DNA of 64,000 bases from Aureimonas sp. AU12 (GTDB taxonomy: Bacteria > Pseudomonadota > Alphaproteobacteria > Rhizobiales > Rhizobiaceae), in the NCBI RefSeq assembly GCF_001463705.1, contig NZ_BBWH01000023.1:1-64000 (forward strand). Reading direction: 5' to 3'. The notes under the pieces were generated by a model. The model worked only from the letters and a program-made list of their open reading frames with translations. It ran no database searches and had not been told where the DNA came from. Within the stretch, counting starts at the first letter, position 1. Each line of letters starts with the position of its first letter. Shown in pieces: positions 54,801 through 62,350 of this stretch. A program made the translations under genes and the position numbers.

Positions 54801-57800
54801 ACCCTGCGGCGATCGGCGATGGAGGCGCGGCCCTCGGTCTGTTCCAGTGGAACGATCGTGGTCCGGCCATGCAACGCCATGTCGGCGCGGACTGGCGGAG
54901 TGACGTCGACGGCCAGCTCGACTTCGCCTGGAAAGAACTCCAGACGTCGGAAAGCCGCGCCTATCGTGCCCTCCTGAAGGCGACCGACGTCACACAGGCG
55001 ACGGAGGCCTTCCTCGGGTTCGAGCGCCCGCACGGCTACAACACCGGCGTTCGGAACTCGCACAATTATTCCGGTCGCGTCGCCAACGCCAACGAAGCGT
55101 ATCGGGAGTTTGGCGGGCAGAACGTCGCGTCATCGACCAGCGACGCGCAGCTGCAGGCTCGCGCCGTTTCGTCCGGCATCGTCGATGCCAATCGCAAGAT
55201 GGCGGGCGGGTCCGATCCTTGGGGCGGCATGCGGACGGCGACCGTCGCGCCGACCGCCGCAACCGGGATCCGCGTTGGCACGGATGGGCGTCCGACTGGC
55301 TGGAACGGGATGTCCAATCCCGGTTCCGTTCTCGGTATCCAGTATCCCGGCTTCACTGCCATGGGCGGCGTCTCTGCCGGTCTCGGCGGCTTTGGTGCGG
55401 GATACCAGTCGGGTTCGCCGATCAGCGGCGGCCTGCAGGGCGCCCTCGGCGGCTTCATGGCCGGCGGCCCGATCGGCGGTCTGATCGGCCTCGCCGGTGG
55501 CGCCCTCGGCGGCATCCTCGGCGGTCGTGCCAAGCGCAAGGCCGCGCACGAGGAGGCGGCGAAGAAATGGGAGGAGGTCCGCCCTCAATATGAGGCGTTC
55601 GATCGCTCGCTCTCGGGCGAGGGCACCGGGGATCTGCGCGCGCAGAACGAAGACCTGTGGGGCAAGCTGAACAGCTTCATGCAGGTCGGTGGCGCCGCCT
55701 GGAAGAACGGCACCGGCAACTCGTCGGCGCAGTTCGCCGAGACCTGGCGCAAGGCAGCCGAGAAGATCTTCGCGAGCTATGAGGAGTTCCGCGAGGGCTT
55801 CCGGCCCATGCTCGAAGACCTGACGTCGGGCGAGGGGTTGCAGGGGACCTTTGCCAAGGGTCGCGCTGGAGCCAAGGCGCTGGGCGAACAGGTGAAGAAC
55901 TTCATCGACGACGTGAAGATCGCCTGGGGCTCGGCCGACAACGGTCTGCCGAGTGGTGCGCCAGGTGACGCCGCCGACAAGGAATGGAAGGCCTCGCGTG
56001 AGGCTGCGGTGGCCGAGGCCAAGGCTGCCGCAGGCGCCTATGCGCTGACGATGCTCTACACGGCCGACACGACGTCGGACGTGCAGAAGGCCATCGACAG
56101 CTTCCGGGGCACGGCGGCGGGTCTGCAGCCGATCCTCGAACAGCTGGGATGGTCGGCCGACGACGCCGCCAAGGCGATCGATGAGCGTCTGACACAGGCG
56201 CTCACGAAGATGCGGGGCGACTTCGAAGAGGGCATCAGCGACCAGGTCAACGATCTCGACGGCAAGGGCTATCTCGCCGAGGTACGCGAGATGCTGGAGG
56301 TCTTCGAGCAAACGAAGAAAGACGCCGAACTGCTCGGCGCCGACACGTCCCTCTTGCCGAAGCTGTTCGAGCTGCAGGGGCAGGCGATTGTCGACGGGGC
56401 CGAGCTGACCGGCGATGCCTTCGACGAGCTGATCAAGGCGTTTCCGGTCCTCGCCGGTGTCGTCGAGGCCTTCGTCGAGGGCGCCGTCAAGCGCACGGCG
56501 TCGCAGCTGAAGGACGTGATCACCGGCTATGGCGATCGCACCTTTGCGGCGACGAACGACGCAAGCGCCTTGGCGGGGCAACTCGCCATCTTCGACCGCC
56601 AGGCGCAGAAGGAGCGCGAGGCTGAGACTGCCGCTGGCGGCAAGGCTATGGCGGAGCTGGAGCGTGCTCTAGCTGCCGAACGCCTGAAAATCGTTCGCGA
56701 CAGCGGGCGACAGATCGCCATGACGGCTTACGATGCCTCGAAGGCGCAGCTGCAGAGCCTGTACGATGGGCTCGACAGCTTCTCGACGAGCCTGAAAGAG
56801 TTCCTGTCCGGGATGAAGATCGGCGACAGCTCCACGCTGTCGGCGAAGGACAGGCTGGCCGAGAGCAAGCGGATCTATGAGGAGACCTTGTCGAAAGCGA
56901 ACGGCGGCGACGCCGAGGCGCGCGATCGGCTTCTCGGCGTGACGCAAACCTATCTCGACAATGCGAAGGGCTACTTCGTGTCGTCGGAAGGCTACGGGAA
57001 GATCTTCGACGAGGTGCAAGCCTCGCTGAAGGCGACGGACGTGAAGACGACGTCGCAGCTCGACCTGATGCGTTCACAGGCGTCGTGGTTGTCGAAAATC
57101 AATGACAGCACCTTGTCGGTGGCGGATGCGCTCAAGGATTACCTTGCGGCGCAAACGACGCTGAACGCGGCTCGCAACTGGGGCGACCCCGGGTTCGAGA
57201 ACCGCAACAAGGCGATCGTCGGCGATCTGTCGAACGCGGGCATCAGCTACACGGGCGATTTCGGCGGGGGCAAGTTCCTCGACTGGACGAACGCGCAGCT
57301 GCCCTCGCAACAGGCGATCATCAACGCGATCGTCGATCGGTACGACCGTCAGTTCCAGCTGAACGGCTATGATCCCAAGTACAAGGGAACGGCTCTTTAC
57401 AAGGGCATGCAGCTCGGCGGGATCGTCGGCGCCTACCAGGGCGGCGGCACGGTCGGCAACGGGGTCTGGAACGTCGACAGCGTTCGCGCCCGCTTCGCCG
57501 GGGGCGGCGATATCGCCTTGGCCGGCGGCGAGGGCGTGCTCACGGCGCCGGCAATGCGGATGCCTGGCGTCTCGGCTTTCATGGAAATGGCGAACCGGGG
57601 TGTCGCGCCCCGTGTGGTCGACGTGCGCCGTCAGGCCGCAAACAGCATGGGGGGCAGCTCCTATGCCTCGCGCGCTGAGATGACGGCGCTCGGCGCCAAG
57701 CTCGATCGTCTGATCGACGTGACGAGCGGCGGGTTCGAGGGCTCGATCGCGGCCACCGATCGCGTCGGCTTCGCAACCGAACAGTCGGCCGCCGCGAGCC

Positions 57801-57838
57801 GGCGGGCGGCATCGAAGTCCGTACAGAGGGCAGCATGA
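51836..57838 (+). CDS. Tape measure protein with internal lysozyme domain
   Basis: 2000 residues. The N-terminal half (to about 860) is coiled-coil rich, with a hydrophobic stretch around 260-330 including MLAMGASPFQVIASQAGQVVQ. Residues 956-1093 are a phage tail lysozyme domain: VWNFFASKGLAAHQIAGIMG, Glu985 in GKAESAWNP, LGLFQWNDR, and YNTGVRNS. A glycine-rich hydrophobic segment (about 1180-1235) follows. The length predicts a tail of roughly 300 nm by the usual 0.15 nm per residue rule. GAGGA precedes the ATG; the stop overlaps the next gene (ATGA). Confidence 0.94.
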   Translation: MAATEQRIDELVFRAKTEGIDQAKAALGGLQAAHAGAGQAAGENARVHEEVGRAMRNPTAAFDDLRRKLEGSPAAWKALERGLRVVSRAADEGKSEIAALDQTVDDLLRNFQRAVAPKLSPSVDLTPLKAMIGETKRFDDQARAMARTFLKNAEDAEQALRLQAKAAEDLATRTAKFRAELDPLSAAQARLNAQLAEAASLRDAGAIGDDEVIQRTRQLNKEFDDQARRLGVANDNLKLTSGQVQGLGYQINDVGTMLAMGASPFQVIASQAGQVVQVLQEGGGVKASLAAIGATSIATARTILAAMGPVGMAFTGITIAAGAFALAMRKDIPDASATLEKHERILGQISDRYEGLADKVRQFGQNAASTLGVQAGAVGRDLATVLAEQRKQAERAFVGGSDYTGFAMFGTDDSSQIPSLPKFEPIRAQVEAFRKSLRDGNPDIDGFRKSLSAAYALAGNNEPMRKAIEAAFQFTDSLSATEAAIEANKAALQALNPEFTRLIERTKAFQDAMGELRTLGPDVGTAADRIQAAFDEASSSAQSYGQIVAAANAANAASAELARPSIEALQEAQDRLANLKLSPNERAIAEIKQQSDAKIAELQRVNGSEAAIAAERQRRDAEVAGVALEASRAETARRAGYELDVRAITARTSVEKAAIEAERVRIDLIAQGVSASEASARAEETRALAMVQSTNALSEALRQRTEAGQAQVDQAQFELTLVGQSAAETARLTAEYQMLATAKEAARAAGEVVSDSEVAAIKAQAAAIGEATGALQRLNFERDIAFDRQQASRSPEEQEIAERLRSMGVEYESAQGKADAAQLRLNKRLHETNDLIAGMRDDGKDAFLDLVDAIGSGEDALSAFAGAFAGLGKQLASLATDKIFDRLFGGVGDTGSTTNVGGILANVGTSIPSYSAGSLGETNSAPLGRVDRAPLPPLVTGEGFSASKAASVAGQSVPARVWNFFASKGLAAHQIAGIMGNGKAESAWNPAAIGDGGAALGLFQWNDRGPAMQRHVGADWRSDVDGQLDFAWKELQTSESRAYRALLKATDVTQATEAFLGFERPHGYNTGVRNSHNYSGRVANANEAYREFGGQNVASSTSDAQLQARAVSSGIVDANRKMAGGSDPWGGMRTATVAPTAATGIRVGTDGRPTGWNGMSNPGSVLGIQYPGFTAMGGVSAGLGGFGAGYQSGSPISGGLQGALGGFMAGGPIGGLIGLAGGALGGILGGRAKRKAAHEEAAKKWEEVRPQYEAFDRSLSGEGTGDLRAQNEDLWGKLNSFMQVGGAAWKNGTGNSSAQFAETWRKAAEKIFASYEEFREGFRPMLEDLTSGEGLQGTFAKGRAGAKALGEQVKNFIDDVKIAWGSADNGLPSGAPGDAADKEWKASREAAVAEAKAAAGAYALTMLYTADTTSDVQKAIDSFRGTAAGLQPILEQLGWSADDAAKAIDERLTQALTKMRGDFEEGISDQVNDLDGKGYLAEVREMLEVFEQTKKDAELLGADTSLLPKLFELQGQAIVDGAELTGDAFDELIKAFPVLAGVVEAFVEGAVKRTASQLKDVITGYGDRTFAATNDASALAGQLAIFDRQAQKEREAETAAGGKAMAELERALAAERLKIVRDSGRQIAMTAYDASKAQLQSLYDGLDSFSTSLKEFLSGMKIGDSSTLSAKDRLAESKRIYEETLSKANGGDAEARDRLLGVTQTYLDNAKGYFVSSEGYGKIFDEVQASLKATDVKTTSQLDLMRSQASWLSKINDSTLSVADALKDYLAAQTTLNAARNWGDPGFENRNKAIVGDLSNAGISYTGDFGGGKFLDWTNAQLPSQQAIINAIVDRYDRQFQLNGYDPKYKGTALYKGMQLGGIVGAYQGGGTVGNGVWNVDSVRARFAGGGDIALAGGEGVLTAPAMRMPGVSAFMEMANRGVAPRVVDVRRQAANSMGGSSYASRAEMTALGAKLDRLIDVTSGGFEGSIAATDRVGFATEQSAAASRRAASKSVQRAA

Positions 57839-59382
57839 TCTACCTGATCGAGATCGAGGCGGCCGACGAGGCGACCGGGGCGTTGACGACGCTCCGGTTT
57901 GCCTCGCGGGCCTACACGACCCGGCCCGACGACGAGCCGGCGAATGCCGTCTTCCGGTCCCGCCTGAAGGATCCCGGCAATTATGAGCGGTATCTGTTCG
58001 GGCAGGGCCGGACGTTCGGCGAGAGCGAGGTCGGGGCAGGCGAGGTCGTTCTCGTCAACACCGATGGCGCGCTCGACTTCATGCTCGATCTCGCCTTCGA
58101 CGGCCGGGCGCTGCGCATCTACTCGCTGAAGCGGGTGAACAGCGCCTGGTCCTCGCGCGAGACGGTTCTCATCGCCACGATGGAACAGGCGAGCTTCAAT
58201 GGCCGCGAGGTGGCGATCCGCCTTCGCGACCGCCTCGAACTCCTGCGCGATCCCATCCAGTCGGCCGTCTACCTCGGCACGACGACGGAAGGCGGGCGGG
58301 CGGATGCCGAGGGCAACTCCGACCTGAAGGACACGAAGAAACCGATGCTGTTCGGGCGCGTGCTGAACGTCGCGCCCGTGCTCGTCGACCAGTTCGATAA
58401 CATCTACCAGGTGTCGGCTAACCCGCTGGCGGCCGTCACCGCCGTCACCACGGCGCGCGATACCGGCGTCAAGCTCTCGGCCGCCGGCGACTTCCCGTCG
58501 CTCGCAGCGCTGAAGGCGGCGCCCATCCCGCAAGGGCATTACGGGACCTGTCTCGCCTCCGGCCTGGTGCGCACCTATGCTCGGCCGAACGGGACGATGA
58601 CGGTCGACGCGAACGAGGGCGCAACGCTCGCCGATCGCTCGGCCGCGCGGATCGTGCGGCGGATCATTGGCGCGATCGGCGCAGTGAGCGAGGCCGACTT
58701 CGAGGCGCTGCATGCGGCCAACCCGGCCGAGTGCGGGATCTTCATCGCGCCGAGCGAGACCACGACGCTGGCGGTGGCGAGCACGATCCTCGCCTCGATC
58801 GGCGGCTTCCTTTCGGTCGACCTCCTCGGCGTCTTCCGGGTCGGCCGTCTCCTCCTGCCGAGCGGGCCGCCGGAGGCGCGCCTCATCCGCAATCGGATCA
58901 TCGATCGCGGCGAGGGGTTCGCCCGGCTGCCGACCAACGATCCCGGCGACGGCGTGCCGGCATGGAAGATCACCGTCCGCTATGGGCGGAATTACACGGT
59001 GTTCTCGGAAAGCGACCTGAAGGAGGTCGCCACCGATGACGCCTTCCGCACCTTCGCGACGCTCGAATGGCGCCAGGTGATCGTCGAGGACGCGGCGGTC
59101 AAGCAACGCCACCCGAAGGCGTCCGAGCTGGTCTTCGAGACCTGTCTCCTGAACGAGGCGGACGCGCGGTCCTTCGCCGCGCATCTCCTCGCGATCTACT
59201 CGAAGCGGCGCGACCTCTTCCGCGTGGTCCAGCCAAGCGCCACCGTCGCCGGCGTCGACCCGAACGACGTCGTCGAGCTGGCGATCGACCGCTACGGGTT
59301 CGGCGCCGGCAAGCTGGTCCGGGTCCTTGGCGTCGTACCGACATTCTCCACCAATCTCACCGAGCTGGAGGTCTGGCTTTGA
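57835..59382 (+). CDS. Tail tip / baseplate protein
   Basis: 515 residues, beginning MIYLIEIEAADE, beta-rich. The pattern of repeated barrel strands and the slot after the tape measure fit a distal tail or baseplate hub protein. No enzymatic motif. ATGA overlap with the tape measure; its stop overlaps a TTG start. Confidence 0.65.
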   Translation: MIYLIEIEAADEATGALTTLRFASRAYTTRPDDEPANAVFRSRLKDPGNYERYLFGQGRTFGESEVGAGEVVLVNTDGALDFMLDLAFDGRALRIYSLKRVNSAWSSRETVLIATMEQASFNGREVAIRLRDRLELLRDPIQSAVYLGTTTEGGRADAEGNSDLKDTKKPMLFGRVLNVAPVLVDQFDNIYQVSANPLAAVTAVTTARDTGVKLSAAGDFPSLAALKAAPIPQGHYGTCLASGLVRTYARPNGTMTVDANEGATLADRSAARIVRRIIGAIGAVSEADFEALHAANPAECGIFIAPSETTTLAVASTILASIGGFLSVDLLGVFRVGRLLLPSGPPEARLIRNRIIDRGEGFARLPTNDPGDGVPAWKITVRYGRNYTVFSESDLKEVATDDAFRTFATLEWRQVIVEDAAVKQRHPKASELVFETCLLNEADARSFAAHLLAIYSKRRDLFRVVQPSATVAGVDPNDVVELAIDRYGFGAGKLVRVLGVVPTFSTNLTELEVWL

Positions 59383-60269
59383 ACAATCGCAAGATCCTGA
59401 AGCTCCTCGGCGACAACCGCAGCGACCAGCCCTATCCCGGCCGGTTCGGCCCGGTGCCCGGCGCGACGCTGGACGGGGGCAGCTGGACGCTACCACTCGT
59501 CAACCTGCAGGACCCGGAACTGGCGCTGATCGCTCGCTCGCAGTCGGCCAATGCGGACCATGCGCGCTTCTCCGTCCGCTTCACCCGCGAACAGACGCTG
59601 AAGGCGTTCTTTCTTGGGTACACGAACCTCACGATCTCGGCGGCGATCTCGCTCACCGGCTACTTCGACGAGGGGCGCACGGACATCGCGTGGCGCAAGC
59701 GGTTCCAGGCCTACCCGCCCGTCGCTTTCACAGGCGACCTCGACTGGCGGGCGCCCAACTGGTGGTCGGGCAAGCCGCTTGTGGAAAGTTTGGAAGGGTT
59801 TACGCAAAACGCCTTCGTGGTCTTCGATGGCGATGTGCGGGCACGGGTGATCGACGTCGAAATCGAGGATCCCGGCAACCCCGATGGCTTCATCGACTTC
59901 GGCCGTCTTCTGTGTCTGAACGGGTGGCAGCCGGTCTCGAACTACGTCCTCGGCGGCAGCCTTGCGTTCGAGACCGACACGGTGATCGAGAAGTCCATGT
60001 CGGGTGCTGAGTTCGCCGACGTTCGCGAACCCTTCCGCGTCTACAACGTCGGGTTCCAGCACCTGCCAGAGCAGCAAGCCCTCGACCAGGGGCTGGAGAT
60101 GGTCCGGCGACAGGGCATCCACGGCGAGATCCTTGTCGTTGACGACTTCGCCCCGCTCAACCTGCATCGCCTCTCCTTCCTCGCACGACCACGCCAGATG
60201 GCCGCGTGGGAACGCTCGGCGCCCAAGCGCGCCAATATCGCTTTCCAGCTGAAGGAGCGCCTTCCATGA
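59379..60269 (+). CDS. Tail tip protein
   Basis: 296 residues from TTG at 59379 (GGAGG 8 nt upstream). Beta-rich, with WRAPNWWSGKPL in the middle; no family recognised. Tightly coupled to both neighbours, so a structural tail-tip component is likely. Confidence 0.6.
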   Translation: MNNRKILKLLGDNRSDQPYPGRFGPVPGATLDGGSWTLPLVNLQDPELALIARSQSANADHARFSVRFTREQTLKAFFLGYTNLTISAAISLTGYFDEGRTDIAWRKRFQAYPPVAFTGDLDWRAPNWWSGKPLVESLEGFTQNAFVVFDGDVRARVIDVEIEDPGNPDGFIDFGRLLCLNGWQPVSNYVLGGSLAFETDTVIEKSMSGAEFADVREPFRVYNVGFQHLPEQQALDQGLEMVRRQGIHGEILVVDDFAPLNLHRLSFLARPRQMAAWERSAPKRANIAFQLKERLP

Positions 60270-60688
60270 GCTTCACGCCCAACGAAGAGAACTCCGGGGA
60301 TCGGCTGAACCGCTACAACGGGGGCAGCTACGATCCGACGACGAACCCGCTCGGCTTTGATGACGGTGGCAATCAGGCCGGCGTTTTTACCGCCATGTTG
60401 AAGGACGTTGTCACCTTCGGCCGAGGCGTCGTTCGTGTCACTCTGGAAGCGCTGGCGGCGATGAACACGACGGCCGCACGCTTCGAGGCGGCGGTCGCGG
60501 CGATCAAGGCCGGGCCGGTGTCGAGCGTCAACGGCCAGATCGGCGCCGTGACGATCGACCTCTCGACGATCTCGGCCGAGGTCGAGGAACAGCTCGCCGA
60601 GGTCAAGGCTGCACAGGCCGACCTCGTCGCAGCGCAGGCTGGACTCCTCGACGACGGTATTGCTTACACACTCGCATTCGGGAACTGA
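60266..60688 (+). CDS. Tail fibre / tip protein with coiled coil
   Basis: 140 residues. SSVNGQIGAVTIDL (about 90-103) is a common phage-fibre segment, followed by a coiled-coil helix (EVEEQLAEVKAAQADLVAAQ). Probably a trimeric fibre linker. ATGA overlap with the upstream gene. Confidence 0.68.
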   Translation: MSFTPNEENSGDRLNRYNGGSYDPTTNPLGFDDGGNQAGVFTAMLKDVVTFGRGVVRVTLEALAAMNTTAARFEAAVAAIKAGPVSSVNGQIGAVTIDLSTISAEVEEQLAEVKAAQADLVAAQAGLLDDGIAYTLAFGN

Positions 60689-60691
60689 GCT

Positions 60692-61036
60692 ATGTCTCGC
60701 ACCGCAGCAACCGGCGGCGTCTCACTGACGACCGCGCTCCAGACCCTCGTGACGAACACGGCCGCCGACGCCAAGGTGCGGACCTACGTCATCGACTTCC
60801 TCAACATCAAGCCGGCGAACGCCACCGTCGACCCGGATGTGACGCAATGCGTCCTGATCGACGTCAGCGCCTCGAACGTGTCGCGGCCAATCCTGCCGAC
60901 CAATGCCACCGTGAAGAAGCGCGACGCGCTCTCGCGCACGATCATTCTTGATCCCGGTGACAGCATCCAGGCGGCGGCATCCGAGTCATCAGGTGTCTAT
61001 GCGCTGGTCCAGAAGAAGTTCGAGGAGCAGGCATGA
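60692..61036 (+). CDS. Small tail-fibre-region protein
   Basis: 114 residues, predicted beta-sandwich (TYVIDFLNIKPANATVDP...SRTIILDPGDSIQAAAS). Similar small proteins of unknown role accompany fibre genes. Coupled to the next gene (ATGA). Confidence 0.58.
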   Translation: MSRTAATGGVSLTTALQTLVTNTAADAKVRTYVIDFLNIKPANATVDPDVTQCVLIDVSASNVSRPILPTNATVKKRDALSRTIILDPGDSIQAAASESSGVYALVQKKFEEQA

Positions 61037-61803
61037 CGCGATCATTGAAAGGGGGGCTGGCCCGCTCGTTTGACCGTCTCAGCGACCGGCTTGGTGGGGT
61101 GAAGCCGGTCTTTGCTTCATTCGGCCCGGGCGACGCTAGTTGGATCGCGCCTGCGTCCGGCACGGTCATCATCCGCGCATGGTCTGGTGGTGCTAGCGGC
61201 GCGGTATTCGGCGGCGGATCTTCACCTCAGACCGTGACGGGTGGCGGCGGCGGCGCCTATGGCGAGAAGCGCCTTGAAGTCAGCTTGGGTCAGTCGCTGA
61301 GTGTGTCGGTCGGTGCTGGCGGGCCACCTGTCTCCGGCTATGGAGGGTCAAGCTACGACGGTAAAGATGGAGGACCTACGTCAGTCACGTTCCCCGGTGG
61401 TGGGTTGGCGCTCACGGGGGGGCGAAAGGGCGTCACTGCCGCTAACGCATCCCCCTCCGCAGGCGGGGTTGCGAGTGGTGGAGATGTCAACCGTGATGGT
61501 GGACGGGGTGGAACGCCCGCTCAGGCACCAGAGGTCGGTAGAGGAACCAATCCTGGCGCACCAGGAACGAATGATACGCAAACCCTCGTATACGGCGGCG
61601 GAGGGGCCGGCGGGCCTGACGACAGGGCTCCGGTTGGTGCGGGGCGTGGAGGATCGTACCTAACCTATGAGACAGGTGGCCCCGGTGCCATGCCCGGTGG
61701 CGGCGGGTCAACGGGATCCGCGTCGTCGTTCCGCGGCTTGAGCGGCGCCGGTGGCGACGGCTTGGTGATCATCGAGTTTTACGAAGGAGGGATGGCAGGA
61801 TGA
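61033..61803 (+). CDS. Glycine-rich tail fibre / receptor-binding protein
   Basis: 256 residues, about 30% glycine. After an N-terminal 45-residue part, the sequence GGGGGAYGEKRLEVSLGQ...SVSVGAGGPP matches the glycine-rich adhesin-like domain of many phage fibres. Runs such as GGGGAGGPDD could pack as polyglycine-II helices, with intervening loops exposed to bind receptors. Likely host-range determinant. Confidence 0.75.
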   Translation: MTRSLKGGLARSFDRLSDRLGGVKPVFASFGPGDASWIAPASGTVIIRAWSGGASGAVFGGGSSPQTVTGGGGGAYGEKRLEVSLGQSLSVSVGAGGPPVSGYGGSSYDGKDGGPTSVTFPGGGLALTGGRKGVTAANASPSAGGVASGGDVNRDGGRGGTPAQAPEVGRGTNPGAPGTNDTQTLVYGGGGAGGPDDRAPVGAGRGGSYLTYETGGPGAMPGGGGSTGSASSFRGLSGAGGDGLVIIEFYEGGMAG

Positions 61804-62264
61804 TCGACCTCTACCGCCGTAGTGGTGGCGTGCCTGAGCCGCTGCCCTCGATCGCCTACACCGACGACGGTTACACCCGGACGAACCTTGCAAGCGAAGC
61901 CGATACTCGTTCTGAGCTAGGGTTCGAGTTCTTTGCGACCATCGATCCGGCGATGCAGCGAGTGGTGAAGCGGGGAGATGCCTACCTCGTCGAGATCTTG
62001 CCGCCCGATCCCGTGCGGGTCTCGGCCGATCTCGTCACCATGCGCCAAGCGCAGATTGCTCTTCTGGACGCCGGCTTGCTCGATCAGGCCGACGGCGCCA
62101 TCGCGGCGATGACGGGAACGGCCGGGCGCCTGGCGCAGATCGAATGGGCGAAGGCGACGGTATTGCGCCGCGATCATCCGCTCATCGCGGCGCTCGGCTC
62201 GACGCTCGGCCTCGACGAGGCGGCGATCGATGCGCTCTTCGCGAAGGCCGCGCAGATCACCTGA
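61800..62264 (+). CDS. Fibre-associated protein, possible tail-fibre chaperone
   Basis: 154 residues. The C-terminal half (MRQAQIALLDAGLLDQADGAI...IEWAKATVLRRDHPLI) resembles the DUF4376-type and tail-fibre assembly helices found after fibre genes. ATGA overlap with the glycine-rich protein supports a dedicated chaperone, not proven. Confidence 0.6.
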   Translation: MIDLYRRSGGVPEPLPSIAYTDDGYTRTNLASEADTRSELGFEFFATIDPAMQRVVKRGDAYLVEILPPDPVRVSADLVTMRQAQIALLDAGLLDQADGAIAAMTGTAGRLAQIEWAKATVLRRDHPLIAALGSTLGLDEAAIDALFAKAAQIT

Positions 62265-62301
62265 CGCCAACCAAGCCCCGCCCATCCGATCAATAGACCC
62301 G

Positions 62302-62322
62302 GCCGCCGAGAGGCGGCTTTTT
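62302..62322 (+). terminator. Rho-independent terminator
   Basis: GCCGCC-GAGA-GGCGGC followed by five T, between the fibre-associated protein and the terminal open frame. Confidence 0.9.
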
Positions 62323-62350
62323 CGTGTCCGCACTTCAGAGAGGGCCTTCC

